Below, piece after piece: positions 1 to 12,411 of a stretch of DNA of 64,000 nt (positions within the stretch are counted from its first letter, which is position 1; each line of letters begins with the position of its first letter). This DNA is from Planctomyces sp. (GTDB lineage Bacteria > Planctomycetota > Planctomycetia > Planctomycetales > Planctomycetaceae), in NCBI GenBank assembly GCA_019636235.1, contig JAHBXW010000005.1:186001-250000 (forward strand). The letters are read 5' to 3'. The position numbers were made by a program, and so were the translations under genes. The notes beneath the pieces are model-generated. The model searched no databases. It had not been told where the DNA came from and saw nothing but the letters and a program-made list of their open reading frames with translations.

Positions 1-1
1 C

Positions 2-256
2 GCGGGCATCGCCATGACGCTCGAAGACTCCTGGGGGGGCGACATCGCCACGGCGGCGATCGCCCATCTGGCGCAGAGCACCCCCCCGGAACTGCTGTTC
101 ACGACGACCGACTTCAACAGCTATGTGACGGTCAGCACGGCGGACGGAGCGCCGCAGCGGCGCGCGGGGCGAATGGCGGCATCGACGCGGCCGGGATTGG
201 GCATCGAGCCCCGCTGGGATGTCCTGGGCGACGCCGTCGTCGACATCCGCGGCTGA
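2..256 (+). CDS. Enolase-superfamily dehydratase/racemase, C-terminal fragment
   Basis: The reading frame is open from the window edge and stops at 254-256, so only the last ~84 residues are present. The sequence [15 protein letters not shown] followed by [12 protein letters not shown] and a [12 protein letters not shown] tail is typical of the C-terminal barrel end and capping segment of mandelate racemase/muconate lactonizing enzymes, especially 3-hydroxyproline dehydratase-like members. The metal ligands and catalytic lysines lie upstream of the window, so the substrate cannot be named. It converges on the sugar ABC importer and ends 10 nt from that operon's last gene. Family assignment is fairly firm; substrate is unknown. 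Confidence 0.7.
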   Translation, partial: AGIAMTLEDSWGGDIATAAIAHLAQSTPPELLFTTTDFNSYVTVSTADGAPQRRAGRMAASTRPGLGIEPRWDVLGDAVVDIRG

Positions 257-266
257 TCCAGCGGGA

Positions 267-1808
267 TCACGCCGGCTGCAGGGCGGGACGCAGCGTCGCC
301 AGTTCCATGATCCGCTGTTCGGTCAGTTCGCTGCGTCCCAACTCCCCGGTCAGCCGCCCTTCGCACAGCACCAGCACGCGGTCGCAAAGGGTGATCAGCT
401 CCGGCAGCTCGCTGGACGTCACGATGATGCCCAGGCCCGTTTTGCACAGCTCGTCGATCAGCCGATACAGCTCGGCCTTGGCGCCAACGTCCACGCCCCG
501 CGTCGGATCGTCGAGCAGCAGCACGCGGGGCTGGGTCCGCAGCCAGCGGGCGATGATGCACTTCTGCTGATTGCCGCCCGACAGGCTGGTGATGGCCGCT
601 TCGGGCCCGGACGTTTTGACGCCCAGCCGGGCGATGGAGTCGGTGGCGGCTGAACGCTCGCGACGACCGCTGACGACGCCAGCGGTGGACGAATCCGGCA
701 GCGTGCAGATGGTGATGTTTTCGCGGACCGTCATCTGCGTGAACAGCCCGTAGCGTTTGCGATCTTCCGTGACCATCGCCACGCCCGCGGCCTTGGCCTG
801 CGAAGGATGCCGGAAGCGGACCTCGCGGCCGTCCAGCCGGATCGTGCCCTGCACCGGCGCCGAGGCCGAACCGAACAGACACTCCAGCAGCTCGGTGCGC
901 CCGGCGCCCATCAGCCCGGCGATGCCCAGCACCTCGCCCCGGCGAAGTTCGAACGAGACGTCCTCCAGCCGCCACCGCCGGGCGTGCCCCGGCCAGGGCA
1001 GCGACAAATGTTCCACCTGCAGCACGACGTCCTGGGCGTTCCGCCCGCCACCCAGGTCGAACGCCTCGATCTCGCGGCCGACCATCAGGTGCGCGATCTC
1101 GCGCGGGTTCGTCGCCGCGCGGTCCAGCGTCCGCACGACCTTGCCGTCCCGAAGTACTGTGATGCGGTCGGACAGCCGGAACACTTCGTCCATCTTGTGG
1201 GAGATGTACAGGATCGTCACGCCCTGCCGGCGGAGAAGCTCGATGACCCGGAACAGCCGCTCGACTTCCGTTTCGGTGAGCGCGGACGTCGGTTCGTCCA
1301 TGATCAGCACGTCGGTCTTCAGCGCGATGGCCTTCGCGATCTCCACGAGCTGCTGATCCCCGATGCGGAGCTCCGAAACGAGCGCGTCCGGGCGGATCTG
1401 GCAATCGAGCTGCTGGAACAGGTCGGCCGCGGCGCGTTCCATCGCCCGGTCGTTGAGCAGTCCCAGGGGGCTGCGGAGCTCGCGTCCCAGAAAGATGTTG
1501 GCGGCGGCGGACAGCTGTTCGACGAGATTCAGTTCCTGGTGAATGATGCTGATGCCGGCCTCTTCGGCGTCCCGCGTGCGTTTGAAGGCGACGGGCGTTC
1601 CGCGAAGGACGATCTGCCCCTCGTAGTCGGTGATGACCCCCGACAGGATCTTCATCAGCGTGCTTTTGCCCGCGCCGTTCTCCCCGCAGATGGCGTGAAA
1701 CTCCCCCTGCCGGACGTTGAACGACACGTCGCTGAGCGCGACCACGCCGCCGAAGCGCTTGGCGACGCCACGGAAGTCGATCAACGGCTCGCTCGTCTGG
1801 TCGCTCAT
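267..1808 (-). CDS. Sugar ABC transporter ATP-binding protein (RbsA/MglA type)
   Basis: A 513-residue tandem ATPase energising carbohydrate import. The N-terminal half has Walker A GENGAGKST, a degenerate signature LRIGDQQLVEIAKA and Walker B VLIMDEPTSAL. The C-terminal half has the atypical P-loop GLMGAGRTELL, the signature LSGGNQQK and VLLLDDPTRGVDVGAK, which is the standard asymmetry of RbsA/XylG/MglA proteins. The Met at 1808 was chosen because an earlier start would overlap the upstream permease and add 18 unconserved residues; the family average is about 500. It is the last gene of the binding protein-permease-ATPase operon. The substrate is probably a monosaccharide or polyol; not provable from sequence. 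Confidence 0.93.
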   Translation of the reverse strand: MSDQTSEPLIDFRGVAKRFGGVVALSDVSFNVRQGEFHAICGENGAGKSTLMKILSGVITDYEGQIVLRGTPVAFKRTRDAEEAGISIIHQELNLVEQLSAAANIFLGRELRSPLGLLNDRAMERAAADLFQQLDCQIRPDALVSELRIGDQQLVEIAKAIALKTDVLIMDEPTSALTETEVERLFRVIELLRRQGVTILYISHKMDEVFRLSDRITVLRDGKVVRTLDRAATNPREIAHLMVGREIEAFDLGGGRNAQDVVLQVEHLSLPWPGHARRWRLEDVSFELRRGEVLGIAGLMGAGRTELLECLFGSASAPVQGTIRLDGREVRFRHPSQAKAAGVAMVTEDRKRYGLFTQMTVRENITICTLPDSSTAGVVSGRRERSAATDSIARLGVKTSGPEAAITSLSGGNQQKCIIARWLRTQPRVLLLDDPTRGVDVGAKAELYRLIDELCKTGLGIIVTSSELPELITLCDRVLVLCEGRLTGELGRSELTEQRIMELATLRPALQPA

Positions 1809-1845
1809 GATTTGGATTCCCGTCTCACGGGCCCGCGATCCGCCG

Positions 1846-3090
1846 CTATTTCCGCTCGGCAATCCGTTCCAGCACCGCCTTGAACATCAGCAGGACCAGC
1901 ACGCACCCCCCCGCGATCAGGCCGTTGCGCAGCTTGTCCTCGCTCGACGTCACCCCCGTAATCAGCCCCGCCAGTCCCGACAGGATGCCGACGTTCAGCC
2001 AGCCCAGCACCCCGGGGAAGAATGGCCGCCGCCAGCCGCTCGTGCTCCGCAGCTCGTTGAACGCCACCGCCAGGATGACCAGCGCGCCGACGACCTGCCC
2101 CTCGAACAGGTCGGGCCGCGAGGCGAAGGACTTTTCCACCGAGTCGATGACGACGCGCAGAAACAGCGCGCCCAGCATCACGCCCGTGACCGTCCCGACG
2201 CCCCCGGCCAGGCTGCATCCGCCGACGACGGACGCTGCGATCGCGTTGAGTTCGTACCCCATGCCGTCCCGGCTGGGATCAGCCGTGCCGATGTAGCAGG
2301 TGTACAGGATGCCGGCGATCGCCGCCGTCGTCGTGCTGATGCAGTAGGCCAGCCACTTCAGCTTTTCGGTCTGGATGCCGCTGAGCCGCGCGGCCTGTTC
2401 GTTGCCGCCCATCGCGTACAGGTGGCGGCCAATCACCGTCCGGCTGAGCAGAATCCAGAGCGCCACGGCCAGCGCGAACCAGATCACCACGGGAATCCAC
2501 CAGCCGCCCCGTTGCCCCACGGACAACAGCGCCTCGTTGTCCAGGGTGATCGTCGACTTCCCCTGACCATGCGACACCGACGTGATGTTCTGCACGACGA
2601 CCTTCGCCAGGCTCCGCAGGCCCACCAGCGAAGCCAGCGTCGCCACGAACGGGGGCAGCCGCACGATCGTGATCAGCCACGCATGAAACGAACCGATCAG
2701 CAGCGCCGCCAATAGTGTTCCGGCGATCGCCGTCACGATGATCCAGGCGTCCAGGTCGGACGTCACCGGCAGCTTGCGATCGTTCTGCGGCGCCAGCAGC
2801 ACAATGATGCCCGCGAACAGCATCCCGCTGAACGCGATCACCGCCCCGGCGGAAAGATCGATGCCGCCGGCGATGATCACCGTCGCGGCGCCGAACGCGA
2901 AGATCCCCAGCAGAGCCGTCACCCGGAGAATCTTCTGGACGTTCTCCCCCGGCCGCTCCACGTACGACTCGTTGAAGAAACTCGTCACGATGATCACCGC
3001 GAACGTGGCGATCAGCAGGCCGATTTCATTTCGGTAGCGCCTGAGAAACCCGCCTCCTGCCAGGTTCAGTGATGCATCCGCGGAGGACAT
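1846..3090 (-). CDS. Sugar ABC transporter permease (RbsC type)
   Basis: A 414-residue polytopic inner-membrane protein of the BPD_transp_2 family. The segment TVIIAGGIDLSAGAVIAFSG (about residues 87-106) is the hallmark of RbsC/XylH/AraH permeases, and hydrophobic helices alternate through the protein. It is longer than typical RbsC (~320) because of two loops, including one around residues 115-125 and a soluble stretch around 175-195. It lies between the binding-protein gene (124 nt upstream) and the ATPase gene (37 nt downstream) on the same strand, as expected for one transcription unit. It forms the membrane channel that the ATPase drives. Confidence 0.92.
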   Translation of the reverse strand: MSSADASLNLAGGGFLRRYRNEIGLLIATFAVIIVTSFFNESYVERPGENVQKILRVTALLGIFAFGAATVIIAGGIDLSAGAVIAFSGMLFAGIIVLLAPQNDRKLPVTSDLDAWIIVTAIAGTLLAALLIGSFHAWLITIVRLPPFVATLASLVGLRSLAKVVVQNITSVSHGQGKSTITLDNEALLSVGQRGGWWIPVVIWFALAVALWILLSRTVIGRHLYAMGGNEQAARLSGIQTEKLKWLAYCISTTTAAIAGILYTCYIGTADPSRDGMGYELNAIAASVVGGCSLAGGVGTVTGVMLGALFLRVVIDSVEKSFASRPDLFEGQVVGALVILAVAFNELRSTSGWRRPFFPGVLGWLNVGILSGLAGLITGVTSSEDKLRNGLIAGGCVLVLLMFKAVLERIAERK

Positions 3091-3214
3091 GGTCGATACG
3101 CATCCCGGAACACGACGGAGATGGAGAACGGCTGCTCGGATTGCGCCGGCGGGCGAATGCTGCGCGATGGCGGGCTCGCGCCCCGACCGCCGCGGCCCGC
3201 CGGGCTGCGAATGC

Positions 3215-4345
3215 CTACGAGGACACCAGGCCGCGATCGGCCAGCCACTTCCGGAACTCGTCGAGGGGCATGAACACGGTCCCCTCTTCGAACAGTTCCG
3301 CGCTGATCGGGCTGTCGGCGTTCGGCACGACGACGCGAAGGTCCGTGCGGAAAATGTCCCGCACCCCCTCCTGCGCGTAATCGGGATACATCTCTTTCAC
3401 CTGCGCATCGTCTTTCTCGGCGAGCGCCACGAGCAGCCGCACGCCGTCGTAACCCATCTGGAACGGGTTCTGGACGACCATCACGTCCACGTTCCCGGCT
3501 TCCATTTCGCGGATGCTGGCCTCCGCCGCGTCGAAGCACAGCACTGAAACGGCGTCACGAATCCGCCGGTCCTGGACGACGCTCACGATCTGCGGCGTGT
3601 TGTAGGCCCAGATGCCGACCAGCGCGTTCAGTTCCCGATGCCGGTCCAGCGCGCTCTCGACATTCTGCCGGGCCTTGGGACGATCGGCCCCGTCCTCGAG
3701 ACGCTCGATCTCCTGGAAGCTCGCCCCCGCCCCCTCGTTGAACCCTTCCATCCGGGCTACGGCGTTGTCCGCCGTCGTGCTGCCGACGAAGAACACGTGT
3801 TTGCCGTCGGGCCGCAGCGCGGCGGCCGATTTCCCCAGCTCACGGCCGGCCACGATGTTGTCCGTGCCGATGTACGCGTAGCGGGCGTCCCGGAACTTCT
3901 CGCGGTTCAGGTCGCCGTCGATCGTGACGACCTGCACCCCCTTCTGCTGCAGCTGCCGCAGTTCTTCCGTGACGGCCCGGCTGTCCGGGTTGAACACGGA
4001 GATTCCCACGCCGGCGATGTCGCGCTGCAGGTTGTACTGCTTGAGCTTGTCGATCTGTCCCTGGTCGGTGAAGTCGGCCCGTTCGAAGGCGACGCGGAAG
4101 CCCTTGGACGCCAGGTCCAGGTCCTTCTCGGCCTGTTTCGCCCCGGCCTCGCACGCGTCCCAGAACGGGTCGTCCCCGTTCGTCAGGATCACGATCCGTT
4201 TGGCCCCGCCCGAGGCCCCGCCGCCCGATCCGCCCGCACCGGAACCCGCTCCCGGAGTCTCCCCTTTGCACCCCGCGAACGCGACGCACAGCGCCGCGAG
4301 ACAGCCACCCAGCAGTCGAGAACCAGAGCGCATCGGTCGCCTCAT
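3215..4345 (-). CDS. Sugar ABC transporter substrate-binding lipoprotein (RbsB type)
   Basis: A 376-residue periplasmic-binding-protein-fold lipoprotein. The N-terminus has a signal peptide ending in the lipobox VAFAGC (Cys at about residue 26), then a Gly/Ser/Ala-rich tether, then the type I fold starting IVILTNGDDPFWDACEAGA. DPDSRAVTEELRQLQQKGVQVVTIDGD and YIGTDN match the ligand-cleft segments of RbsB-like proteins. Two Met codons (4345 and 4333) are possible starts; the first gives a better basic N-region. It is first in the importer operon, so it should deliver the sugar to the permease. The DNA upstream (4346-4534) has no clear operator. Confidence 0.9.
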   Translation of the reverse strand: MRRPMRSGSRLLGGCLAALCVAFAGCKGETPGAGSGAGGSGGGASGGAKRIVILTNGDDPFWDACEAGAKQAEKDLDLASKGFRVAFERADFTDQGQIDKLKQYNLQRDIAGVGISVFNPDSRAVTEELRQLQQKGVQVVTIDGDLNREKFRDARYAYIGTDNIVAGRELGKSAAALRPDGKHVFFVGSTTADNAVARMEGFNEGAGASFQEIERLEDGADRPKARQNVESALDRHRELNALVGIWAYNTPQIVSVVQDRRIRDAVSVLCFDAAEASIREMEAGNVDVMVVQNPFQMGYDGVRLLVALAEKDDAQVKEMYPDYAQEGVRDIFRTDLRVVVPNADSPISAELFEEGTVFMPLDEFRKWLADRGLVSS

Positions 4346-4534
4346 GGGACGAGGTCGGAATCTTCGGCGGACCGCGAAAATACTGCGGACCCGATAAGCA
4401 GAGCCAACTTACGGCTGCGTTCCCCCCAAGTCAACGACCCGCCGCAACCGTCGCGCGGCCGACCGCATTGACAGTCCGGACCCGGGGACGTGAAGCGTCC
4501 CGGCCCGCGCGACGCCGTCCGGGCTCCCGACCGC

Positions 4535-5095
4535 TCAATCCTCCAGCACGAACTCCTTTTCGTCCGCCGCCTTCGCGCCGAACAGCCCCCGCATCGCATC
4601 GGACTGCGCCGTCACCGTCTTCTCCGGACCGGTCAGCTTGAAGAAGTAATTGCCCCCGGTCTTCGGCGTGTAAATCACGCCGTACATCCGGTAGCCCGGA
4701 GCGGGCGACGTCTTCTGCAGCACCGGCGGTCCCATCGGCTTCAAATACGTCCCCTTCAGATCAACGAGGATGTACTTGCCCTCCGGCGTCGTCCCCTGCG
4801 TCATCTCCACCTTCCGCCCCTCCGCCTCGAACTGCCCGATCCAGCGCTTGATGTTCTCCTTCGCGGTGCCGCCGAACGGCGGGAAGATCACCAGCTCTGA
4901 AGGCTCCTCATCCCCCTCGACCGCCGGAATCTCGAACTGCGCCAGTCGCAGGCTGCTGGTCGGTTCGGACTGCTTCCAGCTCTCCGGAGCGGTCAGCTTC
5001 AACTTTTCGACGGACACCTGACGCGTGGCGTCCTCAGCCAGCGCCGCGGATGCGGCGCAGACGAAACAGGATGCAATCAGAAGATTCCGAGGCAT
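4535..5095 (-). CDS. Secreted protein of unknown function
   Basis: A 186-residue protein with a clear signal peptide (MPRNLLIASCFVCAASAALA, cleavage after ALA-E). The mature part reads LTAPESWKQSEPTSSLRLAQFEIP and later GNYFFKLTGPEKTV, a small beta-rich fold resembling proteins that planctomycete genomes encode many times, with a predicted domain around a PESW motif. No catalytic motif is recognisable. It sits 62 nt downstream of the leuB stop on the same strand and may be cotranscribed or independent. The function is not known; a periplasmic location is the only supported inference. Confidence 0.8.
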   Translation of the reverse strand: MPRNLLIASCFVCAASAALAEDATRQVSVEKLKLTAPESWKQSEPTSSLRLAQFEIPAVEGDEEPSELVIFPPFGGTAKENIKRWIGQFEAEGRKVEMTQGTTPEGKYILVDLKGTYLKPMGPPVLQKTSPAPGYRMYGVIYTPKTGGNYFFKLTGPEKTVTAQSDAMRGLFGAKAADEKEFVLED

Positions 5096-5157
5096 GTCAG
5101 ACCAATCGTGAACGGAACGTCGTAAGGCGGCCCCCGCCGCAGGATTCTACCGCATCT

Positions 5158-6237
5158 TCAGCCTGAGAGCGCCTCGATCACCAGATCGCCCATCCGGGTC
5201 GTCGAGACCCATTGTTCGCCGCTGCGAGCGATGTCCTTCGTCCGGGCCCCCGTTTCCAGGACGCCCGCAACGGCCCGCTCGATGTTCGCCGCCTCCTCCT
5301 CCAGGCCCAGCGAATGCCGCAGCAGCATCGCCGAGGCCAGAATCGTCGCCAGCGGATTCGCCAATCCCTGACCCGCGATGTCCGGCGCCGACCCATGGAT
5401 CGGTTCGTACAGGCCCGGCCCCCCGTCGCCCAGCGACGCCGAAGGCAACAACCCCAATGAGCCGGGCAGCATCGCCCCCTCGTCCGTCAGGATGTCCCCG
5501 AACAGGTTCTCGGTGACGACCACGTCGAACGCCGACGGCCGCGCGATCAGATGCATCGCCATCGCATCGACCAGCACCACGTCGTAATCGAGTTCCGGGA
5601 ACTCGGACTTCACCAGTCGCTCGCTGACCCGCCGCCACAGCCGAGAGGCCTCCAGCACGTTCGCCTTGTCGACCATCGTCAGCTTCTTCCGCCGCTGCAT
5701 GGCCGCCTTCGCAGCCAGCCGCACGACGCGTTCGATCTCCCCCGTCGTGTAGGTCATTGTGTTGAAGGCCAGCTCGCTGCCGTCCGGCAGCCCCCGCAGG
5801 CCCGAATCCCCGAAGTAGATGCCACCCGTCAGTTCGCGGACGAACAGGATGTCGGTCCCCTCGACGATCTCCCGCCGCAGGGGCGATGCGTCCAGCAGGC
5901 TCGGCTGCGGGCGGATCGGACGCAGGTTGGCGAACAGCCCGAGTTCCTTGCGGATCCGCAGCAGCCCCTGTTCGGGACGGATCTTGGCGGTCGGGTCATC
6001 CCACTTCGGACCGCCGACGGCGCCCAGCAGAATGGCCTGCGACTCGCGGCAGGCGTTGATCGTGTCGGGGGGCAGCGGGTCGTTGACGGCGTCGATCGCG
6101 CAGCCGCCGATGAGGTGCGTCTGAAAGGCGAAGTGATGGCCGAACCGCTCGGCGATTCGCTGCAGGACGCGGTGCGCTTCGGCGGCGACTTCCGGCCCGA
6201 TGCCGTCACCGGGAAGCAGAACAATCAGTGCATTCAT
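5158..6237 (-). CDS. leuB: 3-isopropylmalate dehydrogenase
   Basis: The enzyme oxidatively decarboxylates 3-isopropylmalate with NAD+ in leucine biosynthesis, in the cytoplasm. Diagnostic segments are [11 protein letters not shown] at the N-terminus, [43 protein letters not shown] (catalytic Tyr), [13 protein letters not shown] (catalytic Lys), [21 protein letters not shown] with metal-binding Asp residues, and [14 protein letters not shown] near the end. The start at 6237 gives 359 residues, the usual LeuB length; the frame is open further upstream but codes unconserved sequence. No other leu genes are in the window, so the pathway is scattered here. Confidence 0.96.
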   Translation of the reverse strand: MNALIVLLPGDGIGPEVAAEAHRVLQRIAERFGHHFAFQTHLIGGCAIDAVNDPLPPDTINACRESQAILLGAVGGPKWDDPTAKIRPEQGLLRIRKELGLFANLRPIRPQPSLLDASPLRREIVEGTDILFVRELTGGIYFGDSGLRGLPDGSELAFNTMTYTTGEIERVVRLAAKAAMQRRKKLTMVDKANVLEASRLWRRVSERLVKSEFPELDYDVVLVDAMAMHLIARPSAFDVVVTENLFGDILTDEGAMLPGSLGLLPSASLGDGGPGLYEPIHGSAPDIAGQGLANPLATILASAMLLRHSLGLEEEAANIERAVAGVLETGARTKDIARSGEQWVSTTRMGDLVIEALSG

Positions 6238-6702
6238 GTCGGCAGGCGCCATGCGGTCCGGGGTCGACGCCCGTCGATGTCGCCGCAGAACAGTTTCGAG
6301 GGCGGAGCCGCGCGCTGCCGCGGACGCATCTGCGACGGGCCGGCTGAGCCGTGAAGCGTCTCCGCGCCGCCGATCAGCGTCAAGGCTTGCGGCCGCGGCC
6401 TGCGTCGACCCGTCGTGTGCCACTGGCTTTGCCAGTGCAGCGCGCGAACCATTCCGCACCGCAGCCTCGACGAATCCAGAGGAAGCTGGTCAGTTCGTCT
6501 TGACAAGTCGGGACTCGGGCAGCGTATTCTCTCGACCAGAGTCGGCAAGCTGCGCGGCAGGGAATGTCCGCGCGTCTCCTGTGACGCTCGACAAGATGTC
6601 GGGCGCTTGCCTGCGGCGGCACTTGGAAGTGCTGTCTGCGGGCAACTGGTCCTCATGGTTGAGGAGCGCCTGAATCAGGCGTCCAGCAAAGGAGTTTCTG
6701 CG
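6238..6702. other. Intergenic region between divergent leuB and the csrA fusion
   Basis: No gene is supported here. A possible promoter for the rightward csrA-receiver gene is TTGACA at 6500-6505 with TATTCT at 6525-6530, but the 19-nt spacer is longer than ideal. The Shine-Dalgarno AAAGGAG at 6688-6694 fixes the csrA start at 6703. Nothing resembling a leucine leader peptide was seen in front of leuB. Confidence 0.4.
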
Positions 6703-7467
6703 ATGCTTGTGCTCTCGCGAAAAGAAAACCAGCGGATCGTTTTTCCGAACCTGGGCATTGCCGTCGAAATCCTGCGGATCTCCGGCAATTCGGTAAAGGT
6801 GGGCGTCGACGCGCCTCCGCAAATCCGCGTGTTGCGTTCGGAGGTCCAGGATGACGGTCACTCGTCCGCTCCCGAAACCGACTCCCGCAGCCTGCGGCAC
6901 GCCCTGCGAAACCGTCTGAACACCGCCACGCTGGCGCTGCACCTGATGCAACGGCAGATGGAGGCGGGGCTGCTGGACGATGCCGAACAGACGTTGCATG
7001 CGACGATCTCCGACCTGAGCGCCCTGGACGTGCTGGCCGGTTCGCTGCAGCCGGCAGGCGCTGCTGACGCCTGTCCCCGCTGCCATCGGCGGGCGCTGCT
7101 GGTTGAAGACGACGCGAACGAGCGGGAGCTGCTGGCGGGCCTGTTGCGGCTGAGCGGTTACGAGGTGGACGTCGTCGAAGACGGCCTGGCGGCGATCCAG
7201 TACCTCGCGGGACATGCCCGGCCGGACTGCGTTCTGCTCGACATGCAGATGCCGCGCATGGACGGTCCTCAGACGGTGGCGGCAATTCGCGAGAATCCGG
7301 AGCTGTCCGGGATCAAAGTCTTCGCCGTCACGGGCCTCGACCCCGATCTCGCGCAGGTTCCGATCGGCGATCGCGGCGTGGACCGCTGGTTCGCGAAACC
7401 GCTGCGTCCGTCGGAGTTCGTTCGCGACCTCGACGCCGAGTTCAGCCCGCACGCCACGGTCGTCTGA
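6703..7467 (+). CDS. CsrA domain fused to a response-regulator receiver domain
   Basis: A 254-residue two-part protein. Residues 1-48 (MLVLSRKENQRIVF...IRVLRSEV) are an intact CsrA/RsmA RNA-binding domain that keeps the L4, R6 and R45 positions used for RNA contact. Residues 62-115 are helical, and LRHALRNRLN resembles a kinase dimerisation helix. Residues 130-250 are a receiver with acidic E135/D136/D137, phospho-acceptor D180 (CVLLDMQMP), T210 and K232. AAAGGAG lies 8 nt before the start. CsrA normally controls mRNA translation; here phosphorylation of D180 could gate RNA binding or dimerisation (inference). It converges, with a 12-nt gap, on a hybrid histidine kinase that is a plausible partner. 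Confidence 0.9.
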   Translation: MLVLSRKENQRIVFPNLGIAVEILRISGNSVKVGVDAPPQIRVLRSEVQDDGHSSAPETDSRSLRHALRNRLNTATLALHLMQRQMEAGLLDDAEQTLHATISDLSALDVLAGSLQPAGAADACPRCHRRALLVEDDANERELLAGLLRLSGYEVDVVEDGLAAIQYLAGHARPDCVLLDMQMPRMDGPQTVAAIRENPELSGIKVFAVTGLDPDLAQVPIGDRGVDRWFAKPLRPSEFVRDLDAEFSPHATVV

Positions 7468-7479
7468 GGCCCGGAGGCC

Positions 7480-11205
<3,726 letters not shown>

Positions 11206-11259
11206 GACTCCCCCTTTTTCGGAATTGACAGGGACTGGGATGTCTGGCGAGGCGCTCAT

Positions 11260-11751
11260 CACTCCATGTAGGTGTCTCAGCCCGACACGACAATGCCCCC
11301 GCCGTTTGCAACGCCCGTGCCGGCGCGCGGACGATCGCAAGAACGCATTGTGGTGCAAGCACTTGCGCGCATGTTCCGGTCGCCAGCAGGCCAGCCTGGC
11401 CGAGCAGCGATCAACCCGACGTCAGGCGGAAAGCGCGACTTCTGGGATCGCCGGATGCGGATCGGGAGTCAGAATTCGGCCCGCGCGTCGGCAGGCGCCT
11501 GGCCCGGCGGTGTCCCGTCGCTCGCGGGGGAGAGAGGCTGCGGCGACGAAAGGGCTTATGACGCGGCCGATCGATCCAATTCCACGCCGGCCTGCGACGT
11601 CCTCAGGCGGCGCGTCACCGCCCCTCCTCTTCCAGCTCCTTCCGGGACCGGATCGTTTCCGGGACCAGAGACTTCGCATGCCTCTTCGAATCGATCACCC
11701 AGAACCGTCCCACAGGCGAGTTTGAGTCCCAGTCACTGCGAGGAGGAATTC
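11260..11751. other. Long non-coding stretch upstream of the hybrid kinase
   Basis: About 490 nt between the leftward kinase gene and a small rightward ORF. A weak reading frame crosses it but shows no recognisable protein. The only strong signal is the Shine-Dalgarno AGGAGG at 11741-11746 belonging to the next small gene. No promoter, repeat or RNA structure was convincing. Confidence 0.35.
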
Positions 11752-11922
11752 ATGGGTCTGAAGTGCATCGCGTGTTTGCAATTGGCCTTCGTGCTCGGTT
11801 GGGGACAGGTTTGCCTTGCGAAGGACGCGCTTCAACACGTTCCCGTGATCAGCTTGATCCAGTCATCCCACCGGGGCTACGCTGAGATGGTGTGCGATTG
11901 CCTTAAATGTCATGTCAACTGA
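11752..11922 (+). CDS. Small secreted Cys-rich peptide candidate
   Basis: A 56-codon frame that starts at ATG 11752, 5 nt after a near-perfect AGGAGG, the strongest ribosome site in this area. The N-terminus (MGLKCIACLQLAFVLGWGQVCLA) is a plausible signal peptide, and the short mature part ends with Cys clustered as CDCLKC. Base composition is less GC-rich than in neighbouring genes. No family is recognised. The stop at 11922 lies just before the DUF1801 gene, so the two may be cotranscribed. It could be a genuine microprotein or a chance frame behind a good ribosome site. Confidence 0.45.
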   Translation: MGLKCIACLQLAFVLGWGQVCLAKDALQHVPVISLIQSSHRGYAEMVCDCLKCHVN

Positions 11923-11936
11923 GGCGTGTTCTGACC

Positions 11937-12287
11937 ATGTTTGCTGATCACGACGCCTACATCGCTGAGGCTCCTGAGAACCTCCGCCCGCTGCTGGTTC
12001 AATTGCGCGCTCAACTCGCGGATGCACTACCCGACGCCGAAGAAGTCATCGCCTATAAGATGCCGGGGTTCAGGATCGGTCAATCCATCATCGCGGGCTA
12101 TGCGGCGTTCAGCAAGCAGTGCGGCCTCTATTTGTCTCCATCCGCAATCCAGTCGCATGCCGACGACATTGCCGCAGCGGGACTCAAGTCCACCAAAACT
12201 GGCGTCACCTTCTCGCCGAGTCAGCCAATCCCTGACGCGCTCGTCAGAAAACTCGCATTGGCTTCTAGAAGGGATCAAAATCTCTGA
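11937..12287 (+). CDS. DUF1801-family protein
   Basis: A 116-residue cytoplasmic protein. The sequence YIAEAPENLRPLLVQLRAQLADALPDAEEVIAYKMPGF and later CGLYLSPSAIQ, with a C-terminal Lys/Leu-rich helix, matches DUF1801 (YdhG-like/iron-chaperone-like) proteins. These are small single-domain proteins of about 110-120 residues, so this one is complete. An in-frame ATG at 11907 would add ten residues and overlap the preceding small ORF; 11937 fits the family better. The function in bacteria is unsettled; frataxin-like folding has been proposed for relatives. Confidence 0.8.
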   Translation: MFADHDAYIAEAPENLRPLLVQLRAQLADALPDAEEVIAYKMPGFRIGQSIIAGYAAFSKQCGLYLSPSAIQSHADDIAAAGLKSTKTGVTFSPSQPIPDALVRKLALASRRDQNL

Positions 12288-12411
12288 AAGTCTGTTGGAA
12301 CTCCGAATGCCATTCGGCGTCCCCTGTTGCCCGGGGTTCAGTTAACCTCAACCTTTGCGCGCCGGTTCAAGTTCCCGCCTGCCAGACCGCCGTGCTGCCA
12401 GTTGAGTCAGT

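Noticed and set aside
11272-11751. Extending the 56-residue peptide into a 216-residue protein upstream
   Set aside because: The upstream sequence is low-complexity and lacks a ribosome site, whereas AGGAGG lies right before the internal ATG.
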